DNA of 32,852 nucleotides, from contig PEAB01000041.1 of NCBI GenBank assembly GCA_002753395.1, forward strand, positions 1-32,852, given 5' to 3'. The notes under the pieces are model-generated. The model made no database searches. It was not told where the DNA came from and saw nothing but the letters and a program-made list of their open reading frames with translations. Made by a program: the position numbers and the translations under genes. Origin of the DNA: Nitrospirae bacterium MYbinv3 (GTDB lineage: Bacteria; Nitrospirota; Thermodesulfovibrionia; Thermodesulfovibrionales; Magnetobacteriaceae). Of the stretch, positions 24,036-31,971 are shown piece by piece. Numbering within the stretch: the stretch's first letter is position 1; every line of letters begins with the position of its first letter.

Positions 24036-24132
24036 TGTCTGAGCTAGGATTACACAGATTAAAAGATTAACAGGAAAAAGATTTTAAATAAACCTGGTAA
24101 TCCCTTAATCCGTTAAATCGTGGTTCAGACAT
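24036..24132. repeat. Repeat family A, copy 5
   Basis: TGTCTGAGCTAGGATTACAC ... CCGTTAAATCGTGGTTCAGACA, 11 nt after repeat D. The following 24133-24160 matches the reverse complement of the G-type flank seen at 26960-26985. Confidence 0.85.
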
Positions 24133-24238
24133 TTCTATTGCAACCATATCATGGCAATCGCATTTACGCATTTGTAAAAATTGGAATTCCCTCATTTAAT
24201 AGTGTATCATAAAACATATCAAAAGGATCAAGGTTATT

Positions 24239-25615
24239 ATGATACGGCACAGTTTTACAATAGCGGCCATTCAGAGCGGTACAGGCAAGACGACTATATC
24301 ACTTGGGCTTATGTCAGCTTTATGTAGAAGTGGTCATACGGTAGCGCCTTTTAAGGTTGGTCCGGACTTTATAGACCCTGGGCTGCACAGGGTGGTTACC
24401 GGCAGGACTTCGTGGAATCTTGATATCTGGATGTGTGGTGACAGTTATGTAGGAGGCCTGTTTGAAGATAAGTCCTCAGATTGTGATGTTGCCATTGTGG
24501 AGGGAGTTATGGGGCTTTTTGACGGCGAACATTCCTCCACCGCCGAGGTTGCACGACTTCTTTCTGTACCAGTTGTCGTAGTCCTTGACGTAAGAGGGAT
24601 GGCACAGAGTGCAGCTGCACTCATAGCCGGCATTAGGTGTATTGACCCAGACCTTAGTATCGCAGGGGTAATCCTAAACAGGATCAGCAGTGAACGGCAC
24701 TACCGGCTTGTCTCAGAGGCCATAACCCGATACTGTGATACTAAAGTCTTTGGCTGCCTGCCCCATGAGCCTGACATCGGGCTTTCACAAAGACATCTCG
24801 GCCTTCTTACTGCTGAGGATGGCTGCCTCAACAGCGGCATTGTTGAAAGGTTGACCTCGCTTATACAAGATAACATCGACTTAGATGGCCTCTTGGATGC
24901 TACCTTAATACAGAGCACAGGGAGCAGACCATTGCCCAGCATTACCACTCTAAGTGGTGTAGGTACAAGCAATGCCGTTTCTTTTCCAAGGGTGGCAGTG
25001 GCTAAGGACAATGCCTTTTGTTTTTATTATGAGGATAACCTTGAGATGTTCCAGCGATATGGCGTAAGGCTGCTTTTTTTCAGCCCTCTACAGGATGAAG
25101 GACTGCCAGATGGTATAGATGGCTTGTACTTAGGCGGTGGATATCCAGAACTCTATGCTGGGGTTCTGTCGGCTAATATCTCTATGCTGAACAGTGTAAG
25201 GCGCTTTATAACTGCTGGGGGAGTTACGTATGCCGAGTGTGGAGGGTTTATGTATCTTTCAGAGGGTATCACTGGGCTTGATGGAGTTTTTAATCCAATG
25301 GCTAGCGTCTTTCCAGCAGGGGCAATTATGAAAAACAGGCGCGTGAGTCTTGGTTACAGACAGGCCACCCTCTTAGAGGATACTATCATCGGCAAGAAAG
25401 GTGATGTGGTTAAGGGGCATGAGTTTCATTATTCTGAGATGGCTGATATGCCAACCGTGGGGGGTGAGCTTAATCAACATGTCAAGCGTGTGTTTAAAAC
25501 CCCACAGGGCGCTCAGGGCTTTATGGTTGCCAATTGTCTTGCAAGTTACATACACCTGCACTTTGGCAGTAACCTAAATATAGTCAGATGTCTCGTTGAC
25601 TCTATGACCCCATAA
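24239..25615 (+). CDS. cbiA: Cobyrinate a,c-diamide synthase
   Basis: 458 residues, ATG behind AAGGATCAAGG. P-loop SGTGKTT at 13-19, PFKVGPDFIDPGLH, IVEGVMGLFDG and RISSERHY form the N-terminal ATP-dependent half. The C-terminal class I glutamine amidotransferase half has LYLGGGYPELYA, nucleophile C334 in YAECGGFMYL, and HEFHYSE. It amidates the a and c carboxylates of cobyrinic acid during cobalamin synthesis. CbiA and CobB are orthologous names (anaerobic and aerobic routes). No other cobalamin genes are in the window and I see no cobalamin riboswitch in the leader, which is mostly repeat D plus repeat A. Confidence 0.9.
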   Translation: MIRHSFTIAAIQSGTGKTTISLGLMSALCRSGHTVAPFKVGPDFIDPGLHRVVTGRTSWNLDIWMCGDSYVGGLFEDKSSDCDVAIVEGVMGLFDGEHSSTAEVARLLSVPVVVVLDVRGMAQSAAALIAGIRCIDPDLSIAGVILNRISSERHYRLVSEAITRYCDTKVFGCLPHEPDIGLSQRHLGLLTAEDGCLNSGIVERLTSLIQDNIDLDGLLDATLIQSTGSRPLPSITTLSGVGTSNAVSFPRVAVAKDNAFCFYYEDNLEMFQRYGVRLLFFSPLQDEGLPDGIDGLYLGGGYPELYAGVLSANISMLNSVRRFITAGGVTYAECGGFMYLSEGITGLDGVFNPMASVFPAGAIMKNRRVSLGYRQATLLEDTIIGKKGDVVKGHEFHYSEMADMPTVGGELNQHVKRVFKTPQGAQGFMVANCLASYIHLHFGSNLNIVRCLVDSMTP

Positions 25616-25623
25616 TTGTCCTG

Positions 25624-26214
25624 ATGTATGAGCTAAAGATAATAAAGCCTGGTTATACAATCCATTTGGGCTGCAATCAGGTGCGGGCAGATGGAACTAT
25701 AACGTTGCTCAGAGGGCCTATGAATCTTATAGTAGACACTGGAAGTCCGTTTGACATGGGGGTAATACTGGATTCATTAGACAGGGAAGGTTTGGGAGTG
25801 GATGATATTGATTATGTGGTCTGCACACACGGTCATTCTGATCACATCGGCAACAACAATCTCTTTCAGGGTGCGATTTTTATTGTCTCATACGACATAT
25901 CTAAAGGAGACTTATATACCGTCCATGATTTTGCACACACACCGTATGTCTTGGATGATGACTTAAGCGTGGTTGCCACACCGGGTCATACCGCACAGGA
26001 CGTCAGTGTTGTTGTAAAGACATCGCTTGGGATTGTAGCCGTTGCCGGAGATCTGTTTGAGAGCAAGGAAGACTTGGAAGACGATTCACTATGGCGGCAA
26101 TGTAGTGTCAATCAGGCTGTTCAACTTAAACACAGACAGAGTATACTACAGATCGCAGATTACATAGTACCTGGACACGGTACATTGTTTAAGGTTACGA
26201 GGGGCAAAATATAG
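25624..26214 (+). CDS. MBL-fold metallo-hydrolase, MBLAC1-like
   Basis: 196 residues, start 8 nt after the cbiA stop, so probably co-transcribed. Metal ligands are seen in THGHSDHIG (H69, H71, D73, H74), TPGHTAQD (H122), AGDLFE (D143) and a final VPGHG. The compact size and the TPGHTAQDVSVVV block resemble the MBLAC1 group of metallo-beta-lactamase-fold proteins. The substrate is unknown; neither neighbour makes it clear whether it works with cobalamin synthesis. Confidence 0.8.
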   Translation: MYELKIIKPGYTIHLGCNQVRADGTITLLRGPMNLIVDTGSPFDMGVILDSLDREGLGVDDIDYVVCTHGHSDHIGNNNLFQGAIFIVSYDISKGDLYTVHDFAHTPYVLDDDLSVVATPGHTAQDVSVVVKTSLGIVAVAGDLFESKEDLEDDSLWRQCSVNQAVQLKHRQSILQIADYIVPGHGTLFKVTRGKI

Positions 26215-26296
26215 TTTGGATGTCTATAAAAAAATTATTTTTAAGAATATATTATTTATGGTATATTTATGCAGTGGTTATAGCGGTGTCTTATAG

Positions 26297-26950
26297 ATGA
26301 GCCATGATTCTTTGTCATTAAAGGCTTATTTAGAGGAGGTATCTGGTAAATCAGTGACTCTAAAGGTCACAAACAACTCTACGTCTATGCTCTCCGTGAA
26401 GTCGAGTGTGAAGAGTGCTGTTATACGTATTAACCAGATATTTTTAGATGCGGACGTCGATGTAATTGACGAAATTGGCGCTTTCTTGAAAAACACAAAG
26501 GGAAAAACCCCGCTTATCAGGCAATATATAAACAAGAGCGTAGATAGCATTAGAAATGTTGTAGATAAAAAAATAACCACAATCCACCAGGGTAAACACT
26601 ATAACCTGCTTAGCCTATACAACAATATAAACGAGGAATATTTCTCAGGCGCTGTCAAAGCTATTATAACATGGGGTAAGAAAAGTGCTAAACAGCGTGT
26701 GAAGACACGAAGGCTCGGGAGTTTCCACAATCCCTCAAACGTGATCAGGATTAATACAGTCCTCGACAAATCTACTATCCCTCCATACGTGATTGAGTAC
26801 GTTGTATATCACGAGATGCTTCATGCCTACATCGGTGTTGCTATGATAAATGGCAAACGCTATATACACACGATAGAGTTTAAACGACGAGAGATGCTCT
26901 TCAGAGAATATACAAGGGCAGTAGCCTTTCTGAAATCAAAAGTTTTTTAA
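26297..26950 (+). CDS. SprT-like zinc metalloprotease
   Basis: 217 residues. Zinc motif HEMLH at 172-176 (VVYHEMLHAYIG), with a third ligand candidate H191 in RYIHTIEFKRRE. ITWGKKSAKQRVKTRRLGSFHNPSNVIRIN preceding it is the usual SprT-like core strand region. The N-terminal 90 residues are less typical. Relatives (SprT, Spartan) act on DNA-protein crosslinks or other substrates; the exact role here is open. No obvious ribosome binding site precedes ATG 26297, and it is 82 nt from the hydrolase gene. Confidence 0.75.
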   Translation: MSHDSLSLKAYLEEVSGKSVTLKVTNNSTSMLSVKSSVKSAVIRINQIFLDADVDVIDEIGAFLKNTKGKTPLIRQYINKSVDSIRNVVDKKITTIHQGKHYNLLSLYNNINEEYFSGAVKAIITWGKKSAKQRVKTRRLGSFHNPSNVIRINTVLDKSTIPPYVIEYVVYHEMLHAYIGVAMINGKRYIHTIEFKRREMLFREYTRAVAFLKSKVF

Positions 26951-27081
26951 TTTGACGCTGTCATATTCCATATGGTTGCAACAAACTGTCTGAACCACGA
27001 TTTAACGGATTAAGAGATTAACAGGATTAGTTAAAATTGTGTGTTTTTGCACTTTTCCATCAATAGTGATTTTGTAAAGCA

Positions 27082-27358
27082 GTAGTCCTGCACAAGTAGT
27101 GGTGACAGTAAATTTGACACCCTCCCCTAACCCCTAATACTGTTGACTTAAGCATTAATATGTATGCACATGGGCGACATTTTAAGCAGCCATGCCTGAC
27201 ATTTACAGGGTCAAGGGAACAAGTTCCCTTGTGGGAGGGTCTAAGGGAGGGCAAAGCCCTTCTTTTTTCATCTTCACAACCTTAAGTCAACAGCATTACC
27301 CCTAACCCCTCCCATCAAGGGAGGAGGATTGAATATCACTACCTCTGTAGTGACTACC
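27082..27358. repeat. Repeat family D copy split by a MITE
   Basis: GTAGTCCTGCACAAGTAGTG at the left and ATATCACTACCTCTGTAGTG then ACTACC at the right correspond to the intact copy at 23923-24024 in reverse orientation. MITE C interrupts it inside the CCCCTAACCCCT stretch. Confidence 0.85.
27135..27298 (+). mobile_element. MITE family C, copy 2 (164 bp)
   Basis: Terminal inverted repeats TAATACTGTTGACTTAAG (27135-27152) and CTTAAGTCAACAGCATTA (27281-27298) match at 17 of 18 positions. It is flanked by an exact 11-bp direct repeat, CCCCTAACCCC, at 27124-27134 and 27299-27309. The intact D copy has this sequence once, so it is a true target site duplication. It carries no gene; the E/K core and an AGGGC-AAA-GCCCT hairpin with TTCTTTTTT lie inside. 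Confidence 0.9.
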
Positions 27359-27520
27359 TGTAAAGTTATGGAAAATAGATTCCAGCTTACGCGGGAATGA
27401 CAGAAAATCGTATATTTAGCCCCTCTATACCTGCCCCTGACCTTAGCAGTGGTCATTCTTGCGAAAGCAGGAATCCAGAAAGCTTAAAAGCATAATTACC
27501 ACAAAATATAATGAAGATCC
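27359..27520. repeat. Repeat family F, copy 3 (reverse orientation)
   Basis: Reads on the minus strand as GGTAATTATGCTTTTAAGC, TTCTGGATTCCTGCTTTCGC, AAGAATGACCA ... and ends CATTCCCGCGTAAGCTGGAAT. It is joined directly to the right end of repeat D. Confidence 0.75.
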
Positions 27521-27563
27521 AAAATCATTTTCCTGTAAATCCTATAATCAGTGTAATCCTAAT

Positions 27564-29657
27564 TCAGACAATCCCTAATACGTTTGACTTACCGTAAGGT
27601 CTGAGAGAGTTTAGCGCCGTCGCTATTGTTGCAGCGTTATGTGCAAAGGCGGAAAATACTGGCGTAGATATCCCGAAGATACTAAGACCGATTAAAACGG
27701 TGTTGATCGATATAATAAAACCAAAGTTGTTTTTGACTCTTTTCATGGCTTTTATGGATACATTTTTGGCGTGCGTAATCTTTTCAAATTTATTATCCAA
27801 GAGCACTATATCGGCTATCTCTCTCGTTATTTCTGCCCCATGCTTCATAGACACACCAACGTCTGAGACAGATAGCGCTGGGGAGTCGTTTATTCCATCA
27901 CCAAGCATGACCACGGTATGACCTTGCCGTTTTAGATCTTGAATGATCTCGGATTTTTTATCCGGTAAGATCTGGGCATAATATTCATCGATGTTTACAG
28001 ATTCCGCTACTCTTGAGGCTGTCTCGACACAATCGCCCGTAAGCATTAAAAACCTTTTAACTCCATGTTTTTTTAGCGCTTTCATAAATGAACGTATGCC
28101 CTTTCTAAGCGGATCATCAAGTATTATCAAGGCCGCAAGTCTGTCCTCTATGGCAACATATAGTACTGAATTACCTCTGCTGGTGTATTCTCTTATCATG
28201 TCATCTGCAAAGTCGATCGTGATTCCCTCATCTTCATATATAAAGTGTCTGCTGCCTATGAGTATCCTCCTGCCATCGATCTCTGATACAATTCCATGGG
28301 CAATGATATTTTCCACATCCTCATGTAATTCATCGTCGTGGCAAAGCTCGACCTCCTCAGCCTTTTTTGCAATCGAGGCCGTAAGTGGATGGTAATAGTG
28401 CTCCCCTACGCAAGCTGCATGTCTAAGCACGTACTCCTTGGTAAAGCCATTAAACGTTATAATATCCAAAACTGTAGGGACCGCTTCAGTGACTGTTCCG
28501 GTCTTATCGAATACGAAGACGTCTGCTCTGGCCAGGTTTTCGATAACCTTCCCGCCCTTGACCAAGGTATGCCCAGAGGCTAACTCGATAAGTGCAGACA
28601 TGATAGTAAGCGGAGTCGATAGTTTTAATGCGCAAGAGTAATCCACTAAAAAAACAGAGGTTGCTCGTAGCGTACTTCCCGTCATAATATATGTGACGAT
28701 GCTCAGCACAAATGTCAGAGGTACTATCTTATCAGCCAACTGTTCGGAGTAACTCTGTATATCGGCTTTCAGGTGCTGCGACTCCTCGATTATCTTAATG
28801 ACCTTGGAGATCCTGGTCTCATCCCCGCGGTGAGTTACACTTACCGTTAAGTGTCCCTCATCTAAGATAGTCCCTGCAAATACCTCCGTCCCTACTCCCT
28901 TTACCACATTAAGGGACTCTCCTGTCATAGATGACTGGTTCACCATCCCAACTCCCTCGCTAACCACGCCGTCCACAGGCAAAACACACCCCGCCCGTAA
29001 TACCACAAGGTCTCCTTTTTTTACGCTATTTAATGGAACCTTTATTTCTCTGCCGTTTTTCAGTATCCACACAGGACCGTTTCCGACCGCCAATGTCTCT
29101 GTCAAGCTCTTTTGTGTCTTCTTCTTCGTCCACAACTCGAGATACTCGCCGAATCTAAGTAAAAAAGAAATTACCGATGAGGTCTTATAGTCTTTGATCA
29201 GGAGGGCTGCTATTATTGCAGAACTATCCAAGACGCTTGAGTTAAGGCGCTTTTTTAATAGTTCGCCAAGTCCTTTTTTGATAAATGGAAATCCACCCTT
29301 GAGTGCTAAGAAGGGCTTAATCGTTCTAGGTATAAACGCACCAGACAACAAAAGGATCCCTGATACGATCAAATCCCTTTTCTTGTTTTCCATATGGTCT
29401 TCAAGTCTCAGTCTACCTTTCGTGCTAGTTAATGGCAGCTTCTTTAGCACATCTAAGATCTCATCGAAAACCGTTGGGTTGTGCTGGTTATATTTAATGA
29501 GTAGGCTTCCGGTAAGATTATTAAACGAAGCCGTTTTTATGTCGCCAATATCCAACATACGGCGCTCTATTGCTTGCTTGTCAAGCCTAGGTCTAGTAGG
29601 TATCTGAAGTCGTACTCTCATTTGACCTGGAATATTTAAGGCAACCTTATAGTTCAA
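27564..29657 (-). CDS. P1B-type heavy-metal ATPase, FezB-like
   Basis: 697 residues from TTG 29655-29657, which follows the stop of the preceding gene by one nt and has AAGGAAAG ahead. The N-terminal HMA-like domain begins IPGQMRVRLQIP. Membrane helices lie near 95-110, 310-325 and 333-360. TGES is at 245-248, the phosphorylation site DKTGT at 384-388, the P1B-specific HP at 423-424, TGD at 540-542 and GDGINDSP at 586-593. The metal-site helix reads DYSCALKLSTP (340-350) instead of the copper-type CPC. SCA/SCALK-like motifs and a PGRMR-like N-terminus are what I associate with the P1B-6 group that includes ferrosome protein FezB. That family call is from memory and needs a tree. The cargo is probably iron or another divalent metal. 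Last gene of a four-gene operon. Confidence 0.85.
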   Translation of the reverse strand: MNYKVALNIPGQMRVRLQIPTRPRLDKQAIERRMLDIGDIKTASFNNLTGSLLIKYNQHNPTVFDEILDVLKKLPLTSTKGRLRLEDHMENKKRDLIVSGILLLSGAFIPRTIKPFLALKGGFPFIKKGLGELLKKRLNSSVLDSSAIIAALLIKDYKTSSVISFLLRFGEYLELWTKKKTQKSLTETLAVGNGPVWILKNGREIKVPLNSVKKGDLVVLRAGCVLPVDGVVSEGVGMVNQSSMTGESLNVVKGVGTEVFAGTILDEGHLTVSVTHRGDETRISKVIKIIEESQHLKADIQSYSEQLADKIVPLTFVLSIVTYIMTGSTLRATSVFLVDYSCALKLSTPLTIMSALIELASGHTLVKGGKVIENLARADVFVFDKTGTVTEAVPTVLDIITFNGFTKEYVLRHAACVGEHYYHPLTASIAKKAEEVELCHDDELHEDVENIIAHGIVSEIDGRRILIGSRHFIYEDEGITIDFADDMIREYTSRGNSVLYVAIEDRLAALIILDDPLRKGIRSFMKALKKHGVKRFLMLTGDCVETASRVAESVNIDEYYAQILPDKKSEIIQDLKRQGHTVVMLGDGINDSPALSVSDVGVSMKHGAEITREIADIVLLDNKFEKITHAKNVSIKAMKRVKNNFGFIISINTVLIGLSIFGISTPVFSAFAHNAATIATALNSLRPYGKSNVLGIV

Positions 29658-29658
29658 T

Positions 29659-29844
29659 CTACTTTCCTTGTTCCGAATCCGTGATCATATTGATCATTTG
29701 CTCAAGTCTGTCAAGTCTGGTTTGAGTCTCTTGCCTTTCTTTGACTTTCGACAGGACATAAGAGGTACCTAAGACGCCCCCTATCCCAGCGATTACCTTC
29801 AGAAAAGCTGAAACATAGGTGGTTGTTGTATTGTTGTGCTGCAT
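29659..29844 (-). CDS. Small single-helix membrane protein
   Basis: 61 residues. One membrane segment (about 10-31, YVSAFLKVIAGIGGVLGTSYVL) is followed by a charged helix with heptad-like leucines (TRLDRLEQMINMI). It starts 4 nt after the stop of the DUF5132-like gene, behind GGAGGAG, and ends one nt before the ATPase start, so it is clearly part of that operon. I do not recognise a named family. Small membrane proteins are known in ferrosome clusters, which fits but does not prove a role. Confidence 0.7.
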   Translation of the reverse strand: MQHNNTTTTYVSAFLKVIAGIGGVLGTSYVLSKVKERQETQTRLDRLEQMINMITDSEQGK

Positions 29845-29847
29845 GGG

Positions 29848-30258
29848 CTACTCCTCCTTTGGTTTTGCTTGTTTTCTCTCGACTTTTTTATTGATGTGAG
29901 CTTCTACCTTTTCCAACATTTCTTTTTCTCTCTTCACCGACTCAGCATCGGCTTGTATATCTTTGTAGTGACCATGTTTTGCCTCTGATATTATGTCCTC
30001 CACATCCTCTATGACTCTTTCCACTTTTGACATAAACCAGTCCTTAAATCCGTACACTTCCTTCGCAAGACTAACGCCTGCTGGTTTAAGCTGACTTGAA
30101 ACCATTTCGATACCTAAAAATGCCAAAGCAACAAGCGCCCCACCAGATGCTAAAAGCAGGGTCTGCCTACTTATAGTATAACCATCTTTGTCTTTGCCTT
30201 GTCCATCGTGATTATCAGTACCTTGTTCAGTGCTTTCGACTGAATTGTCCTTGTCCAT
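29848..30258 (-). CDS. Membrane-anchored helical protein, DUF5132-like
   Basis: 136 residues, ATG behind AAGGAG. A hydrophilic Asp/Gly-rich N-terminus (1-28) precedes a membrane helix (about 33-55, TLLLASGGALVALAFLGIEMV), then a long amphipathic and charged helical tail (KDWFMSKVERVIEDVEDIISEAK..., ending Lys-rich). The LLASGGALVAL plus following helix resembles DUF5132, which I recall beside heavy-metal ATPase genes. It could coat or curve a membrane, as proposed for accessory ferrosome proteins; that is inference. Second gene of the operon. Confidence 0.7.
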   Translation of the reverse strand: MDKDNSVESTEQGTDNHDGQGKDKDGYTISRQTLLLASGGALVALAFLGIEMVSSQLKPAGVSLAKEVYGFKDWFMSKVERVIEDVEDIISEAKHGHYKDIQADAESVKREKEMLEKVEAHINKKVERKQAKPKEE

Positions 30259-30303
30259 TTATGATCTCCTTTCTTATCTAAAAATTACTGAGGTTTAGTT
30301 TCT

Positions 30304-30723
30304 CTAACCTACCGCATTTGCAACCTTTAAAGCCAACGGTAAAATAACGTCTAACGGTTTAGGCAATAGACTTTTTGCAGCCACCGCAAATAAAACATTT
30401 GCCAAATCCGCAGTTTTTTTTGGCATTTTTCTCATAATTGTAGTTTCTTGACCGGCACTATAACTTGTCTTAACGGTATTACATGTGCCTCTTGAATTGA
30501 AGCTTCCGATAATAGCATCGGTCTCGTTTATTAACGAGTCTGTTTTAGTAATGTTTTGGTCGTATTCGATAAGGATTCTACCGGTTCTGTAATTGACATA
30601 AGCGTGTGTAACACCATAAATACCATTTATCGCATCTTGCATAATGCTGCATCTATGGATATCCCCTATAAGGGGTTTATGCTCAAGCCTGATTCTACCT
30701 GGTAACAGACTTAAAGAACTCAT
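30304..30723 (-). CDS. HMA-like domain protein with hydrophobic C-terminus, FezC-like
   Basis: 139 residues from ATG 30721-30723, six nt after GGAGG. The frame opens up to 30771, but that start coincides with the predicted transcription start, so the short form is right. LLPGRIRLEHKPL at the N-terminus matches the IPGQMRVRL motif of the ATPase encoded downstream. Then comes a ferredoxin-like HMA pattern (INGIYGVTHAYVNYRTGRILIEYD) without the metal-binding CxxC. The C-terminal 35 residues are hydrophobic (LANVLFAVAAKSLLPKPLDVILPLALKVANAV). It is the first gene of the operon. A shared R-rich motif between the ATPase and a small HMA-like protein is what I recall for ferrosome clusters. Confidence 0.7.
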   Translation of the reverse strand: MSSLSLLPGRIRLEHKPLIGDIHRCSIMQDAINGIYGVTHAYVNYRTGRILIEYDQNITKTDSLINETDAIIGSFNSRGTCNTVKTSYSAGQETTIMRKMPKKTADLANVLFAVAAKSLLPKPLDVILPLALKVANAVG

Positions 30724-30750
30724 ACAAAACCTCCATTGCTTAATCGTAAT

Positions 30751-30769
30751 GAACATGAAATTCATTATC
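30751..30769 (-). promoter_or_regulatory. Fur-box-like operator over the start of the P-type ATPase operon
   Basis: On the minus strand GATAATGAATTTCATGTTC matches the classical 19-bp Fur consensus (GATAATGATAATCATTATC) at 14 of 19 positions by eye. It contains the palindrome ATGAA-A-TTCAT. It starts just downstream of the -10 box, where a bound repressor would block initiation. Confidence 0.6.
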
Positions 30770-30776
30770 ATGTGTT

Positions 30777-30805
30777 AATATACATTAAATATTTTGACTT
30801 GTCAA
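30777..30805 (-). promoter_or_regulatory. sigma70 promoter of the ferrosome-like operon
   Basis: TTGACA (30800-30805), 17-nt spacer and TATATT (30777-30782) on the minus strand. The predicted start lies near 30770, at the edge of the Fur-like site, leaving a leader of about 47 nt with GGAGG at 30730-30734. Confidence 0.75.
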
Positions 30806-30820
30806 GCAAATAATTTAAAG

Positions 30821-31015
30821 GGGTGCATAAGAAAGTCATGGGGTTTTTGGAGTAGAATGGAGGGCTTTGCCTCTGCCGCAGTGGTTCGCAACCCCCTCCC
30901 TCAGACCCAACCATAAGCGCTACGCTCATTGATCAGTCCGCTCCCTACGGTCGCTTGGCAGTCCCCTTGACCCCACTAATTTTATTGTCCCCCATGGAAT
31001 TTGTATGCCCCATTT
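30821..31015 (-). repeat. Repeat family E variant with long palindromic insert
   Basis: E-type ends face outward (GGGGTGCATAAGAAAGTCAT on the left; GGAATTTGTATGCCCC on the right). The core runs on the minus strand (GGGGTCAAGGGGACTGCC), with extra GCTACGCTCATTGATCAG and CTACGGTCGC palindrome parts. It lies upstream of the ferrosome-like operon promoter. 31016-31118 holds only the leader of the next gene. Confidence 0.7.
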
Positions 31016-31118
31016 AAAGCCGATGTGGAATAGTTCTACTTAGGATGCTCATATCAATACAAATAGTGTAAAATACAAATCAAGATAATAACATTAGAAT
31101 TGAAATGGGGGTATATTT

Positions 31119-31382
31119 ATGGAGAAACAGCATGTACAACTAAAAGAAGTAAGGGATCTGGCAAACAGGTTTACACCTCAGGAGATTGATACTTGTATAA
31201 CGCAGCAGCTTCAAGAGGGCATAAACGAGTGTAAGATGGGTCTTACTACCGACCACGTTATAAACGAGCTGTCCAAAGCCGAGTTTGTAAGAAAACGCAT
31301 GGAAGAGGGTGTTACACTTACTGATGCTATGCGTGAGTTGGCCAAAAAGATACGCAATGTGCAACACGCCTTTTCTGATTAG
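31119..31382 (+). CDS. Small conserved-looking soluble protein, function unknown
   Basis: 87 residues, ATG 31119 preceded by ATGGGGGTATATTT. The sequence is all-helical and charged (QLKEVRDLANRFTPQEIDTCITQQLQEG, ELSKAEFVRKRMEEGVTLTDAMRELAKKIR). The composition and clean start make it a likely real gene. I do not recognise a named family. No signal peptide or membrane helix. It converges with the lipoprotein gene downstream. Confidence 0.65.
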   Translation: MEKQHVQLKEVRDLANRFTPQEIDTCITQQLQEGINECKMGLTTDHVINELSKAEFVRKRMEEGVTLTDAMRELAKKIRNVQHAFSD

Positions 31383-31395
31383 GGATTAAAGTAGA

Positions 31396-31422
31396 CTAAG
31401 GGGATAACTAATCCCCCCTTAG
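31396..31422. terminator. Hairpin between convergent genes
   Basis: CTAAGGGG (31396-31403) and CCCCTTAG (31415-31422) form a perfect 8-bp stem with an 11-nt loop between the stops of the two converging genes. Neither side has a long T-tract, so it may be a weak bidirectional terminator. Confidence 0.5.
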
Positions 31423-31423
31423 C

Positions 31424-31900
31424 TTACTTATGCTTAACAGGGGTATTCCCTAACCATATCTGGACGCGAGTGTCATTACTTAGTTGACCTGGGGCATATA
31501 TGTATATGATACTGTTTTTGGTTGGTTTAGAAAAGGCTAATATAACGTTTCTCTTTGCATAGGAGGAGGCTATGAACTCCCAGCCTCTTCTGGGCATCTC
31601 ATGATTAAAGAATCTTATTAAGGACTCAACTGTTACTGGCGCTGTATATACCAATGCCCCACCTACAAAGGCACGCGTATTTATCAAGATAGATTCTTCT
31701 TCCTCTAATTTCAACTCGTTAGGTATTGGTACATCTTGAAACTCTGTCCCCATAAGATTGATATGTCCGGCAACAGGGGGAGGCGGGGCAGATGGAGTCT
31801 GCTCTATTGCTGTTGAGTCGGTAGACCTTACGGTAGTTGTTGCCGTGCACCCAACAGATGTCAGCATTATCAGTAAACCTAAAACAGCTAACCTTATCAT
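31424..31900 (-). CDS. Lipoprotein of unknown function
   Basis: 158 residues. A lipoprotein signal peptide with lipobox LTSVGC (Cys18) is followed by a Thr/Ser/Pro-rich linker. A conserved-looking globular part follows: FQDVPIPNELKL, GGALVYTAPVTVESLIRFFNHEMPRRGWEF, NVILAFSKPTKNSIIYIY. The VESLIRFFNHEMPRRGWE block is reminiscent of small envelope lipoproteins of delta-proteobacteria and Nitrospirota, but I cannot name the family. Start behind GGAGG. Likely anchored in the outer membrane. Confidence 0.75.
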   Translation of the reverse strand: MIRLAVLGLLIMLTSVGCTATTTVRSTDSTAIEQTPSAPPPPVAGHINLMGTEFQDVPIPNELKLEEEESILINTRAFVGGALVYTAPVTVESLIRFFNHEMPRRGWEFIASSYAKRNVILAFSKPTKNSIIYIYAPGQLSNDTRVQIWLGNTPVKHK

Positions 31901-31971
31901 TATTATAATTCAATCCTCCTTCAATTAATGTTCATATAACATAGCATAACAGCTTGATACTATTCAACATC

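Larger units (their letters stand above)
26948..27572. repeat. Nested repeat cluster (A split by D, C and F)
   Basis: Order: G-type end (26948-26985), left half of repeat A (26986-27045), unknown 36 bp, left part of D, MITE C, right part of D, repeat F (reverse orientation), right half of repeat A (27525-27572). The A halves are complementary parts of one element. The whole gap between the protease gene and the P-type ATPase gene is this cluster. Confidence 0.8.

Noticed and set aside
24000-24238. Cobalamin riboswitch before cbiA
   Set aside because: The region is repeat D and repeat A; no B12-box-like core was seen.
29194-29607. 137-codon plus-strand frame inside the P-type ATPase gene
   Set aside because: Shadow frame; hydrophobic stretches mirror the membrane helices.
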